A stretch of DNA of 64,000 nucleotides from CAVZLD01 sp964522605 (GCA_964522605.1 CAZFWV010000003.1:1-64000), one strand, 5' to 3'; positions 19,194 through 28,094 are shown, counted from the first letter of the stretch. Program-made: numbers and translations. The notes: generated from the letters alone by a model not told the origin.

Positions 19194-20876
19194 TCACGTT
19201 GTTGCTTCTTCCACCAAATCCCGTCTTGTTACCTCACGCCAATTCCAGCGACGGGCCGCGTCGGTAATCCCGGGCGACGTCAGGCTGAAAAGGAAACCGA
19301 TTCCCGTTGTCGTGACCAGACCAAAAATGGAGGGCCAAATGAAGCTCAGCACGCGGCCCCCCTCTTCAACGTGCTGCACGTCCTCAGGAAACAGACTGAT
19401 CAACATTCGCAGCGATTCGCTCAGCAACACCGGGGAACTCCAGAGGATCGCGTAGAGCGACACGAGCGTACCCGCCACGCCGCCAACGAGCACCCCTCGC
19501 TGATTCGCCCGCCGCGAGAACATCCCCAGTAGGAAGATGCCGAGGATTGGACCGGTAAAGCCGTTGACGAGTTTGTTTCCGATCTCCAGCAACGTCCCAA
19601 GCTTCGCCACGTTGCACGCCAGACAGACTCCGGCAATGCCAACGAAAACTGTGACGACGCGTGAGATGCGCAGTTGTTGGCGTTGGTCTTCCGGATTCAT
19701 TTCGGCTGTTTCGCGCGAGTCCGCTCGACGGCCTCGGACAAGCCTTCCGTAGAAATCAACCGACACCACAGTCGACATCGAATTGATGGCCGAGTCGATA
19801 CTGGATAGCGAGGCGGCTAGGATCGCCGCGATAACCAACCCTGTCAGCCCAGCGGGAAATACCTTTCCCAAGAAGTAGGGGAACAGTTGATCCGGATTGG
19901 CCCGCACGACTTCGGGGGGCTGCCCCGCGGTTTCGAAGTACGTGTAGAGGGCCACTCCAACAAAGCACAAAGCCAACAGCCAGATCGCGTCGCCCAACGC
20001 CGTGATGATGAACCCTTGACGAGCGTCTCGTATCGATCGCGACGTCTGAAACCGCTGGACCATCACCTGATCACTGGTGTAGGTTGCCAAACGGCTGACC
20101 AACGTGGCCAGCAGGTAACCGATCACCGGAAGGGGAATGAAAAAGTATTCGACGAAACGTGCTGCCAGTCCGGCATCTTGCATCCCATCGGGTGTGACAT
20201 ATCGATCCGTGCCAACCTCAAGCACATTCCCAAGGATCGCACTCAGGCCGCCATCGACCTTCAGCAGGATGACAACCAACGTGGCGGCCAGTCCGCCGAA
20301 CATGATGCAGAATTGCGTGACGTCGGTCCAAATCACCGCTCGAATGCCGCCCAACATAGTGTAGAACGTAACGATCGCACCGAGGACGATGATGATCCAG
20401 TTAAGATACTCCTGAAATCCAGAGGCGACCGCGATCGCCAGGCACGGCGTATAGAGTGCTGCTGCCATCCAGCCTAGACGCCACATCAGGAAGACGGCAG
20501 CAGTGAGAACGCGGACGGAGACTCCGAACCGATTCTCGAGGTACTCATAGGCCGAATAGCCACCCAATCGGCGGTAGAGCGGCAGCGTGATGAAGAAGAC
20601 GTACGGATAGAGCAACAGCCACGACAACGTGGTCACGACGCAAACAACTCCGAACTTGATCATGCCCGCCGGCTGCATGATGTAATCCATGCCGCTGTTC
20701 AATGCCGCCATCAGCGAGATGCCGATGGGAAACCAACGCATCGATTGACCGGCAAGAAAATACTCCTCCAAATCCTTCGGCCGACGGGAATGATAGAGCC
20801 CGATCGCGGTCAATAGTCCGAGATAGCCAATCAGGACCGCAATGTCGGCAGTGTGTAAACGAAGAGTTTCTTCCAC
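19194..20876 (-). CDS. Sodium:solute symporter (SSS family)
   Basis: A 560-residue inner-membrane secondary transporter of the SSS family (SGLT-like), using a sodium gradient for sugar or organic acid uptake. About 13-14 hydrophobic segments are spread evenly through the protein. Family hallmarks include the N-terminal ADIAVLIGYLGLLTAIG helix, YLGLL/EYFLAGQSMRW loop at about 35-50, and GLVIAAILAASLSSIDSAINS at about 345-365, the conserved sodium-site helix. The start is GTG at 20876, with GAGG about ten bases upstream and 20 bases after the preceding stop. Its position between a glycosidase and a cupin and behind a dehydratase suggests it imports the sugar released by the locus. Confidence 0.92.
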   Translation of the reverse strand: MEETLRLHTADIAVLIGYLGLLTAIGLYHSRRPKDLEEYFLAGQSMRWFPIGISLMAALNSGMDYIMQPAGMIKFGVVCVVTTLSWLLLYPYVFFITLPLYRRLGGYSAYEYLENRFGVSVRVLTAAVFLMWRLGWMAAALYTPCLAIAVASGFQEYLNWIIIVLGAIVTFYTMLGGIRAVIWTDVTQFCIMFGGLAATLVVILLKVDGGLSAILGNVLEVGTDRYVTPDGMQDAGLAARFVEYFFIPLPVIGYLLATLVSRLATYTSDQVMVQRFQTSRSIRDARQGFIITALGDAIWLLALCFVGVALYTYFETAGQPPEVVRANPDQLFPYFLGKVFPAGLTGLVIAAILAASLSSIDSAINSMSTVVSVDFYGRLVRGRRADSRETAEMNPEDQRQQLRISRVVTVFVGIAGVCLACNVAKLGTLLEIGNKLVNGFTGPILGIFLLGMFSRRANQRGVLVGGVAGTLVSLYAILWSSPVLLSESLRMLISLFPEDVQHVEEGGRVLSFIWPSIFGLVTTTGIGFLFSLTSPGITDAARRWNWREVTRRDLVEEATT

Positions 20877-20896
20877 CGGAGCGGAACCTCAAACGA

Positions 20897-22462
20897 TCAG
20901 TCCTCGTTGCCACGATCGTTGACATCTTGGGTCACGTACACGGCGTAGACTCGCGCATCCTCCAGACGCACGCCTCGGTAATTGACTCGAACTCGGATTG
21001 GGCCGTCGAATGGGCCAATGCTTGTCTTGTCCCCCCAACGAATGGCATAGCGCAGACTCGAATCGGTCATGGGGCGGCATTCCGCTTCGGTTAACCCGGC
21101 AATCGCCTCGAAACGTTCGTCGAGCACCTCGACCGTAATCTGACTGGTCTCGCCGAGGTGGGACGCATTCACGTACACGCGCCCGGAGGAATTGCCTAAG
21201 TCGATCGGCGTCGAAATGAAGTGGGGTAGCACTTCCGGCACCCACGTCTGCCCTTCGATGGGCTCGCGAGTGGGAGAGAAGTAGCCTAATCGGTCGCGAG
21301 TCCAATGCGCGGCGCGGATCGACTCATTACCCTCCGGCCCCCAGATCGCATACCAGACCAGCGTCTTGTCGCCGATGTTTGCCATTCCCTGCCCCTGAGC
21401 CAACCGGGGCGCATCGCCGTGCGGATTGTCCGCCGACCAGCCTTCCTCGAACGCATCGATCATCTTGAAATCCGGAATCGGCTCGCGGTAGTGCATCCCG
21501 TCTTGAGACAGCAACAAACCAAGGTCCATGCGCAATTCGCGGCGGTCCCCCGTGTGGGTCGCACCGTCCCATTGGCCGTAGAGACCGAGCAGTACGTTGC
21601 CACGGTCCCATATACCGGCCCCCAAGTGAACCTGCGGACCCATGTTATAGTGGTGCAAAACGGTTCGCGGCGGCACGGCATCGCGGCGGAATCCCAGCAC
21701 CGCGGCATCCGTCCAGCGCTCGAAATCGTATGAGGCGAGCACGATGAGGACGCGCTTTTGGAAAGCCTGGTCCATGCCCGCATTCTGCCCAAGAACGTAG
21801 TAGCAGCCGTGGCGACGGACCAGCCCCGTCGGTTCGATGCGTGCGTGCGTGACAGGATTCAGCGGCGACTTCTTCCAGCGAAGCCCGTCTGCGCTGAAGG
21901 CCACCACGCCACGGTGCCGTACTGATGCCACCTCGCAAAACATCTTGAATCGCCGCTCGGCATCCTTTTCCTGTGGCTCGTAAAGGACGCAGCACGCCAT
22001 CGCCTTGCCGCCCAGATCGAGATCCACCAAGTTGTTGTCGCGATTGCCTCCGTACTCGACCAATCCCAAGGAGGGACGTGTCCAATGTAAACCGTCCTTG
22101 CTCACCGCGTAGCAAATGCGATATGGAGTTGGCTCGGCATCGCCACGCCCCAAGTACCACATGCGAAGCTCGTCACCCACACGCACCACCGTGCCGTAGT
22201 AGGTCAACTCGGCGCTGTCGGCCGACCCGGGATCGCCGGTCGTGATGACAGGGTTCCCGGAATACTTCTCCGCCTGCACGAGTTGGAGCTGAACTCCATG
22301 GCGAAACGGTACGCTGTAGTTGTCGAACGGAAAGAGCACGGCTTCGCCGGCGCTTTCCATCTGTGGATCGTCCAGTCGGATGACATTCTGACCGTGGGCG
22401 ATATTGCCAAGCCACAGACCGACGACAGCCGTCAGCTGCAGCAAGATTCTCTTGTGCAACAT
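20897..22462 (-). CDS. Secreted five-bladed beta-propeller glycosidase-like protein
   Basis: A 521-residue exported protein with repeated propeller signatures of the GH32/43/117-type clan, such as DELRMWYLGRG, YRICYAVSKDGLHWTRPSLG and RHRGVVAFSADGLRWKKSPLN. Residues 1-23 are a signal peptide (MLHKRILLQLTAVVGLWLG). An in-frame ATG at 22498 overlaps the upstream gene; ATG 22462 has GAGGAA eight bases upstream, lies 13 bases past that gene's stop and opens the signal peptide, so it is used. The C-terminal 90 residues form a beta sandwich (RVYVNASHLGETSQITVEVLD). The exact GH family is not fixed; hydrolysis of a furanose or anhydro sugar is plausible. Confidence 0.78.
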   Translation of the reverse strand: MLHKRILLQLTAVVGLWLGNIAHGQNVIRLDDPQMESAGEAVLFPFDNYSVPFRHGVQLQLVQAEKYSGNPVITTGDPGSADSAELTYYGTVVRVGDELRMWYLGRGDAEPTPYRICYAVSKDGLHWTRPSLGLVEYGGNRDNNLVDLDLGGKAMACCVLYEPQEKDAERRFKMFCEVASVRHRGVVAFSADGLRWKKSPLNPVTHARIEPTGLVRRHGCYYVLGQNAGMDQAFQKRVLIVLASYDFERWTDAAVLGFRRDAVPPRTVLHHYNMGPQVHLGAGIWDRGNVLLGLYGQWDGATHTGDRRELRMDLGLLLSQDGMHYREPIPDFKMIDAFEEGWSADNPHGDAPRLAQGQGMANIGDKTLVWYAIWGPEGNESIRAAHWTRDRLGYFSPTREPIEGQTWVPEVLPHFISTPIDLGNSSGRVYVNASHLGETSQITVEVLDERFEAIAGLTEAECRPMTDSSLRYAIRWGDKTSIGPFDGPIRVRVNYRGVRLEDARVYAVYVTQDVNDRGNED

Positions 22463-22475
22463 GCGTAATCGTTCC

Positions 22476-23666
22476 TCAGTAGTTCGTGAATGAGCCATCT
22501 TCGCGTGTCCAGCGTGGTGGTTCGGTCATCTCCGGGGGATAGCTGCGCGCAGCTTCCTCGTTAAAACGAACTCCCAGACCAGGTGTTGGAGGACAAGTGA
22601 GGACGCCATTCTCGAGGCGAAAATCTGTATCGAAGATATCCGGTAAGAAGCTCTGCGGTGGCCAGAGCACCTCCTGCGGTCCCGCATTGTCACAGGCGAG
22701 GTCAAGATGCAGCGAGGCCGCCGTGCAAATCGGTCCCAGCGGATTGTGCAACAACAGCTTCACAAAATGCGTTTCGGCCAGGGCCGCGATCTTCTTGCCC
22801 TCCGTAAGTCCACCGGCAATGCACAAATCGGCGCGCGCATAGTCGATCAGTTCTTCTTCGATCGCCTGGCGGAACTCCCATTTGTTGGACCACTGTTCGC
22901 CGGCGGCCAATGGAACCCGCGTCTGCTGCCGAATGCGGCGGTAGCCCGCTGCATGCTCCGACCGAATTGGATCCTCGACAACGAAAACGCCCAGTGGCTC
23001 GCATAACGAACAGAACCAAATTGCCTGTTCGGGATCCAGCCGCGTGTGCAGGTCGACCATCAACTCAAGCCGATCCCCAACGGCGTCTCGAACAGCCACC
23101 AACTGTTCGGCGAGCAGACGCACGGCCTTGCGCGCGAAAAACCGACTGCCATCGGCCGGCGGCGAGAATCGGATGTAGCGCAAACCCCGTTCCACGTATC
23201 GACGAGCCAAATCGGCGGCATCAGCGGGCGTGCATGGACCACCGCCTTCACGCACCCGCAACAGGCCGGGCTCCTGGGGACTTGGCAGATCATAGCCCGG
23301 ATGGAAGAAGCACTCGACATGTTCGCGACACAAGCCGCCAAGCAACTCGTAGACCGGTACGCCCAACGATTTGGCCTTGATATCCCACAAGGCAATATCG
23401 ATCGCCGACAGCAGGGAGCCGATCACACGATCCGCCGGGTAGAAGCCGCCGCGGAACATCTCTTGCCAAAGCCGTTCAATCTGCCGTGGGTCACGACCGC
23501 GGAGGAAGCAGTTGAAGTGCTCGAGGACACCGGCCAATGCCTTCCAACGCCGCTGCAGCCCGGCCTCGCCCAATCCGATTAAGCCGTTGTCCGTCGTGAC
23601 GACAACCACAACCAACGTACGACCCGGCGCCTGGACGGGCACGCAACGGATCTCTTGAATCTTCAC
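22476..23666 (-). CDS. Enolase-superfamily sugar acid dehydratase (galactonate dehydratase-like)
   Basis: A 396-residue cytoplasmic member of the mandelate racemase/muconate lactonizing group. Metal ligands are D205, E231 and E257, with H207 (DLHTR) and H307 (LLLHNPLGP) as catalytic bases. The spacing D-x-H, +26, +26, +50 is the same as in E. coli D-galactonate dehydratase (D183, H185, E209, E235, H285), so a sugar-acid dehydratase or cycloisomerase is likely. The ATG at 23666 overlaps the dehydrogenase stop as ATGA, showing translational coupling. Substrate could be galactonate, anhydrogalactonate or another aldonate. Confidence 0.88.
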   Translation of the reverse strand: MKIQEIRCVPVQAPGRTLVVVVVTTDNGLIGLGEAGLQRRWKALAGVLEHFNCFLRGRDPRQIERLWQEMFRGGFYPADRVIGSLLSAIDIALWDIKAKSLGVPVYELLGGLCREHVECFFHPGYDLPSPQEPGLLRVREGGGPCTPADAADLARRYVERGLRYIRFSPPADGSRFFARKAVRLLAEQLVAVRDAVGDRLELMVDLHTRLDPEQAIWFCSLCEPLGVFVVEDPIRSEHAAGYRRIRQQTRVPLAAGEQWSNKWEFRQAIEEELIDYARADLCIAGGLTEGKKIAALAETHFVKLLLHNPLGPICTAASLHLDLACDNAGPQEVLWPPQSFLPDIFDTDFRLENGVLTCPPTPGLGVRFNEEAARSYPPEMTEPPRWTREDGSFTNY

Positions 23667-24673
23667 GACACCTGACTCCCAGGGGAAAGCTTGGCTCGAA
23701 TCATCGTCGTATACACGTCGGGATTGACCACGTCCGGTGAACGTCTTCCCTGCAGCACATCCACAGCGTTCTGGATGGCCCGACGAAAAACCGCATTCAT
23801 TCCCTCGCGGGCTCGATTGCCAACATGCGGCGTAAATACGACGTTCGGAATCGTCAACAAAGGGCTGTCCGGGACGGGCGGTGGATCGTCGCGGGCTACG
23901 CCGGCAATCCGTCCGGTCTCGACGGCTTTCGCCAACGCCTCCTCGTCCACCAACTCGCGCCGGGACGCATTGATCAGGTAGGCGGTCCGCTTCATCAGGT
24001 CAAACTCGCGCGAGCCAAACATGTGTTGCGTCGCTGGAGAAAGGGGAACGTGCAACGAGACGAAATCGCTGCGCGCGAGCAGTTCGTCAAGGCTCACGTC
24101 CTCGACGCCGCTCTGGCGGACCGGCGCCACGTCATGCGCTAAGACCTCCATGGAAAAGCCCGCCGCGCGCCGCGCCACGGCTCGTCCAATTCTTCCCAAT
24201 CCGATAATTCCCAGCGTCTTGCCCCAGACCGAGACGCCGACTTCACGTGTGTAATCACCCGCTCGTACCTGCCGATCAAGTCGCGGTATGTGTCGCGCAA
24301 CGGCCAGGATGAGCCCCCAGGTCAAGTCGGCGACCGCCTCGATTCCTTCCTCCACCGGCGCGCTGGTGACGACAATGCCGTTGCGCGTGGCCGCCGCGAC
24401 GTCGAGCCAGTCGTAACCATTGGCTGCGACGGACAAGACTTGCAATGATTCGTGTCGCTCCATCTGCTGGGCCGTCGGTATCCGCGCATCGCTGGCCGGC
24501 AGCACGAGTGCTTGGACGTTTTCGAGTAGTGGGTCCGCGTCGCGCATCTTCAGGTTTCGCAGCGACGGTTCGGCAATGACCTCGACGTCCAGTTGGCCCA
24601 ACATCACGCGGTGCTCCGCCACCACGTCAAGGCAGGTGCCGTTCAGAATCACCAATCGAGGTCGGCGGTACAT
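23663..24673 (-). CDS. D-2-hydroxyacid dehydrogenase family protein with altered active site
   Basis: A 336-residue NAD(P)-dependent dehydrogenase of the D-isomer-specific 2-hydroxyacid (SerA-like) family. The nucleotide-binding fold is at about 105-285 with GLGRIG at 158-163. The catalytic Arg is R238 or R239 (INASRRE), and the His is H283 (TPHVG). The segment that normally carries the catalytic Glu (DVFxxEP) is shortened here to ARDDPPP (260-266), so that Glu seems absent. It is first in the operon with the dehydratase, propeller hydrolase, symporter and cupin. It may oxidise or reduce a sugar-derived acid, or have a non-standard mechanism. Confidence 0.88.
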   Translation of the reverse strand: MYRRPRLVILNGTCLDVVAEHRVMLGQLDVEVIAEPSLRNLKMRDADPLLENVQALVLPASDARIPTAQQMERHESLQVLSVAANGYDWLDVAAATRNGIVVTSAPVEEGIEAVADLTWGLILAVARHIPRLDRQVRAGDYTREVGVSVWGKTLGIIGLGRIGRAVARRAAGFSMEVLAHDVAPVRQSGVEDVSLDELLARSDFVSLHVPLSPATQHMFGSREFDLMKRTAYLINASRRELVDEEALAKAVETGRIAGVARDDPPPVPDSPLLTIPNVVFTPHVGNRAREGMNAVFRRAIQNAVDVLQGRRSPDVVNPDVYTTMIRAKLSPGSQVS

Positions 24674-24814
24674 TGATATCGTCTCGTCTTACCGAGTTCC
24701 GGATCCAGGCGGTTTGCGAAATTAACGGATTCCAAACTCTCCGCTGCCAGATTTCGAATCGCCTGCGATCAAACTCGCAGATCTGTGCAACCACCAGGTG
24801 CTAAACCGTAATTC

Positions 24815-24900
24815 GGGAGGGCGAGGCGCCGGCCGAGCTACTGACGTATGATGATTTGGCTCGGAAGGAGCCTGGCCCTCCCAGCATGGAAACTGGTTCT
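24815..24900. repeat. GGGAGGGCGAGG inverted repeat, copy 1 (divergent)
   Basis: Left arm starts GGGAGGGCGAGGCGCCGGCCGAG; right arm ends GGCTCGGAAGGAGCCTGGCCCTCCC, with a loop of about 20 bases, then a trailing GAAACTGGTTCTAG. The same design recurs at 43931, 57591 and 61655. It sits between the GntR gene end and the dehydrogenase start. Confidence 0.75.
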
Positions 24901-25624
24901 AGCGTACCCATCGCAGCGATAACTCTCCATTTTCAATTTGCTCTTCGACGATCCGCTTGGCGGCTTGAATATGCTGACGCATCAGACGCTCGGCCTTTTG
25001 CGCGCGGTTCGCCTCAATGGCCCGGACGATGGCCACGTGCTCGTCGCGGATCACCTCGGGCGGTCGACCCACCTGCACGACTTTTCCCAGCGTGCGATGA
25101 GTCTCGGCCAACCGCAACAGCATGCCATTGCCCGCCAACTGAAGAAGTCGTTGGTGAAACTCGCGATCCAACAACGACATGCCGTCGATGTCACCGGATT
25201 GACCAATGGAACACATCCGTTGGGCAAGCTCGGTCAACTGGGCGAGGTCAGCTCGAGAGGCTGTTTGGCAACAGAGGCGGACCGCGAGACACTCGTGAGC
25301 CTCGCGCACGTCGAAGGATTCAACCAGGCTTCGTGCATCGATCTTTCCGACAAAGATCCCGCGGTTATCGATGCTTTCGACCAGCCCGATCGGTTGTAGC
25401 TCGAAAAGTGCCTCACGGACCACGGACTGAGAAACGCCAAACTGCCGCGCAAGGTCCTGTTGAATCAGCTTCTCCCCGGAACGCAGCTTGCCGTCGAGAA
25501 TCATTTGCCGGATCTCATCGCGCACCCGGTGACGACCCGCCGGTCGCGTGGAGCGACCCGGTGGGTCCGACTTGCGCGGACCTCCACGTAACGTGCGTGC
25601 GGTCGAGACGCGACGCGTACTCAA
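24899..25624 (-). CDS. GntR-family transcriptional regulator, FadR/FCD subfamily
   Basis: A 241-residue DNA-binding regulator. Residues about 32-98 form the winged helix-turn-helix (RHRVRDEIRQMILDG, then ARQFGVSQSVVREALFELQ), and about 105-230 the all-helical FCD effector domain with the usual metal/ligand residues (DREFHQRLL and the C-terminal HI box RLMRQHIQAAKRIV). The reading frame opens with TTG at 25624, preceded by GGGGGA at a good distance; no better ATG lies before the domain. FCD regulators typically sense sugar acids or 2-keto acids, which fits the neighbouring dehydratase operon as its likely target, though this is inference. Confidence 0.9.
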   Translation of the reverse strand: MSTRRVSTARTLRGGPRKSDPPGRSTRPAGRHRVRDEIRQMILDGKLRSGEKLIQQDLARQFGVSQSVVREALFELQPIGLVESIDNRGIFVGKIDARSLVESFDVREAHECLAVRLCCQTASRADLAQLTELAQRMCSIGQSGDIDGMSLLDREFHQRLLQLAGNGMLLRLAETHRTLGKVVQVGRPPEVIRDEHVAIVRAIEANRAQKAERLMRQHIQAAKRIVEEQIENGELSLRWVR

Positions 25625-25663
25625 GCGAGTGTCCCCCGGCAGGATTAACTACGATCGAACACG

Positions 25664-25675
25664 ATTATCGATAAT
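25664..25675. promoter_or_regulatory. Palindrome ATTATCGATAAT upstream of the GntR gene
   Basis: A perfect 12-base palindrome in a locally AT-rich spot, 40 bases upstream of the TTG start of the GntR/FCD gene. Position and symmetry suit an autoregulatory operator. The remainder of the 340-base space 25625-25964 shows nothing I can identify. Confidence 0.35.
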
Positions 25676-25964
25676 TGTCCGCGGGGGGGCGGGCGCTGTC
25701 AATCCCGTGCTCGGAGGATGTCCAACGTGCCGCGCACCGCGTTTTTCTCTTGCGGATTGCTGACCGCTCGATGGCGGCAGCCGTCATGAGGTCGCATTCG
25801 CCGCCATCCGCATGCGTGGCTACTTCGCCAATCAGCACTCGTCTTTCAGCACGCGTCAATTCATTCGGTTCGCCGGATCGGCAGATACGTGTGTCGCCTG
25901 CTGGCATTGGACGAAGTCCGCCTGGTAGCCGAGTTCGGGATGAGACCTGGCCTTCCGTTACGGC

Positions 25965-27398
25965 TTAAGGCTTGTAGGATACCGTACCGGTCTCGTTAAC
26001 CGTGTAGCCCCATTTCTCGATGTACTTCGCGGCGGGCAGGAACTGGTCGCCGCTCGCGTGAAGCTTGCGGCGCAGCATCGCATCGAGTTCCTTCTGCAAG
26101 TCGGCGTGCTGCGGCTTGCCGATGAGATTGTCTCGCTGATACGGATCGGCCTGGTTGTCGTACAGCAACCAGGGACCATTCAGCGTGCGGACGTACGTAT
26201 AGCGGCCGGTTCGCACGCCGCGGTACTCACGACCGCCATTGCTGCGCGGCCACTCGCCGAAAGGGGCGGGACACGTGATCAGGGCGGCCCCGTCCGTCGG
26301 ATCGTCTCCACCTTGCATGTAACCACTGAAGTCCCTGCCTTCAACGAGCGCCGGCACCGGCACTCCCGCCAAGCCCAGCAGCGTGGGCATTAAGTCTTCG
26401 GAGCTGATGACCGCATCCCGCGTCTTGCCCGGTTCGCCGAGTAACCGCGGATAGCGGATCAACAGCGGGACGCGGATCGATTCGTCCCACGGCCGCTGCT
26501 TACGGATCTCGCCCTGGGAGTGCAGCATGTCGCCGTGATCGGCGGTAAAGACGAAGATGGTGTCGCGATCGATCTCCAATTCTTGAAGTGCACCCCAAAG
26601 CCTACCGACGCATTCGTCCAGCGCCGTGCAATGGGCGTAGTAGCCGGCCAACTCTCGCCTGGCCACGTCGGCCTGTTCGCGAGGCACATTGGGCCGCAGA
26701 CGGATTTCCTCGGGTCGATACATCGCGCGGAACCGTTCCGGGGCCGTCTGATACGGGTTGTGCGGCGGGCCCCACGACAACATCAACAGAAACGGCCGCC
26801 CGCCTCCCGCGTGCCGTCGCACGTACTGGATCGCGTCCTCCGTCTGCGCCTCCGCGTCATACGTCGGCCACTGGCGCTTCGTCGGGTCGTCGTCCTCGTA
26901 ATAGAACGACTGATTGTAGTTGTGCGTGCACTCCAAAGCTTTGAAGTATTCAAATCCCTGACGTCGCTCGGGCGGAATGTAGGACGAACGGCCGTGACCG
27001 TCGAGGTGCCACTTGCCGATGTAGGCGGTCCGGTAGCCGCGCTCGGCAAGGACCTCGGCGATCGTCACCTCCTCACTCGGTAATTGGACGTCGTTGAGCA
27101 GCACGCCGTGCGACAGCGGACGGCGGCCGGTCATCATCGTCGCCCGGTACGGGCAGCAGACCGGGCAAGTCGAGACGGCATGCGTGAAGTTGACCGCTTG
27201 GTCCGCGAGTCGATCGAGGTTCGGCGTCTTCACGTTCGGATCGCCCGTATAACCGAGTGCATCGGCGCGCCATTGGTCGGCGAACACAAACAAAATGTTG
27301 GGAGCGGGGGACGTCTCCGCGGCACCGGTCCGACTCGCGGCTGATGCCAGAGCAACGACGATCGCCCATGTCCACACTTGCTTTACGATTCCGATCAT
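25965..27398 (-). CDS. Formylglycine-dependent sulfatase (S1 type), secreted
   Basis: A 477-residue exported sulfatase removing sulfate esters, presumably from polysaccharide. Residues 1-27 are a signal peptide. The maturation motif C-x-P-x-R is C81-C-P-Y-R85, so C81 would become formylglycine; this needs a maturase encoded elsewhere. Metal-site elements are D41 (FVFADQWRAD) and the later TADHGDM with HGVLLN near the active site. A longer frame reaches 27908, but that stretch translates a palindromic repeat; ATG 27398 has AGGA upstream and begins the signal peptide. It is a single sulfatase near the end of the carbohydrate locus, separate from the dehydratase operon. Confidence 0.93.
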   Translation of the reverse strand: MIGIVKQVWTWAIVVALASAASRTGAAETSPAPNILFVFADQWRADALGYTGDPNVKTPNLDRLADQAVNFTHAVSTCPVCCPYRATMMTGRRPLSHGVLLNDVQLPSEEVTIAEVLAERGYRTAYIGKWHLDGHGRSSYIPPERRQGFEYFKALECTHNYNQSFYYEDDDPTKRQWPTYDAEAQTEDAIQYVRRHAGGGRPFLLMLSWGPPHNPYQTAPERFRAMYRPEEIRLRPNVPREQADVARRELAGYYAHCTALDECVGRLWGALQELEIDRDTIFVFTADHGDMLHSQGEIRKQRPWDESIRVPLLIRYPRLLGEPGKTRDAVISSEDLMPTLLGLAGVPVPALVEGRDFSGYMQGGDDPTDGAALITCPAPFGEWPRSNGGREYRGVRTGRYTYVRTLNGPWLLYDNQADPYQRDNLIGKPQHADLQKELDAMLRRKLHASGDQFLPAAKYIEKWGYTVNETGTVSYKP

Positions 27399-27742
27399 GG
27401 GGGAGATTCCTGAGGGTGGAAGAAGGATTGGCGTGTGGTCTTGAAACGCGGCTTCCTCCAGCAGCTGGATCACTCCGCACGCAACCAGTGTAAGAGCCCG
27501 AAATGCGGGAGTCCAGCGATTCACGGCCTCGACACGAATCTCGTTACGCTGCGGCATCCAGCAGAGTTTTCCACGTGCCACTCGCGTCGATGTTGCTCCC
27601 GGCCCGCCGCGATCGACCACCCGGCGCTTGCCGCGACGTCCTGAGAGCGCTATCTTGGGACCATCCGAGGAAGTGATACCGACCAGGATGCAGATCGTCC
27701 GCTTCCGTTGCGTTCCGCGATTCTCAAAGGAGGCGCCCGACC

Positions 27743-27970
27743 ATGCGACACATCTTGCTTCGGGCTGTCGTTGAGTCCGTAGACGAACGCAGGGCTGCCT
27801 TTGGCCGCAACCAATGGGGGCGCTGCCGCACTCGGCGCAATTCGTGTGCCACTGGCTTTGCCAGTGTCCTCTTGAGTCGAGGAAAAGCACTGGCAAAGCC
27901 AGTGGCACACAGTCCAGTTGCCGCCGAAGGCTGCGCTGCGTATCACAATTCCAGCAGTCAAACCAAGTAG
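27743..27970 (+). CDS. Doubtful 75-residue ORF with strong RBS, overrun by a repeat
   Basis: ATG 27743 has AAAGGAGG about nine bases upstream, stronger than most genes here. The first 30 residues (MRHILLRAVVESVDERRAAF) look protein-like, but from about residue 35 the frame reads through the palindromic repeat at 27844-27910. It may be a small gene truncated by insertion of the repeat, or a chance frame. No family recognised. Confidence 0.2.
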   Translation: MRHILLRAVVESVDERRAAFGRNQWGRCRTRRNSCATGFASVLLSRGKALAKPVAHSPVAAEGCAAYHNSSSQTK

Positions 27971-28094
27971 AAACACAACTCAGGTCTGCCGCATAATAGA
28001 AATTGATCGCCCCGACAAGAAACTCAACGTTCGCAGTGCAGAGAACGCAGAGACGCAGGGCTGCCGGGCCGCAACCCGACGGGGTGCTACCGCA
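27787..28094. repeat. Pair of imperfect direct repeats
   Basis: ACGCAGGGCTGCC...GGCCGCAACC...GGGG...CT.CCGCA occurs at 27787-27830 and again at 28053-28094, with small gaps, about 270 bases apart. The palindromic repeat 27844-27910 lies between. Origin unknown. Confidence 0.55.
27844..27910. repeat. Palindromic CACTGGC-TTT-GCCAGTG repeat, copy 2 (perfect)
   Basis: Arm 27844-27866 and arm 27888-27910 are perfect inverted copies over 23 bases. Each arm is also internally palindromic (CACTGGC-TTT-GCCAGTG), and the spacer has its own CCTC...GAGG stem, giving a nested cruciform-like structure. Confidence 0.9.

Noticed and set aside
25665..25907. 80-residue minus-strand frame upstream of the GntR gene
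   Set aside because: Composition is Arg/Ala rich, with no ribosome binding site or motif, and it overlaps the likely regulatory palindrome.
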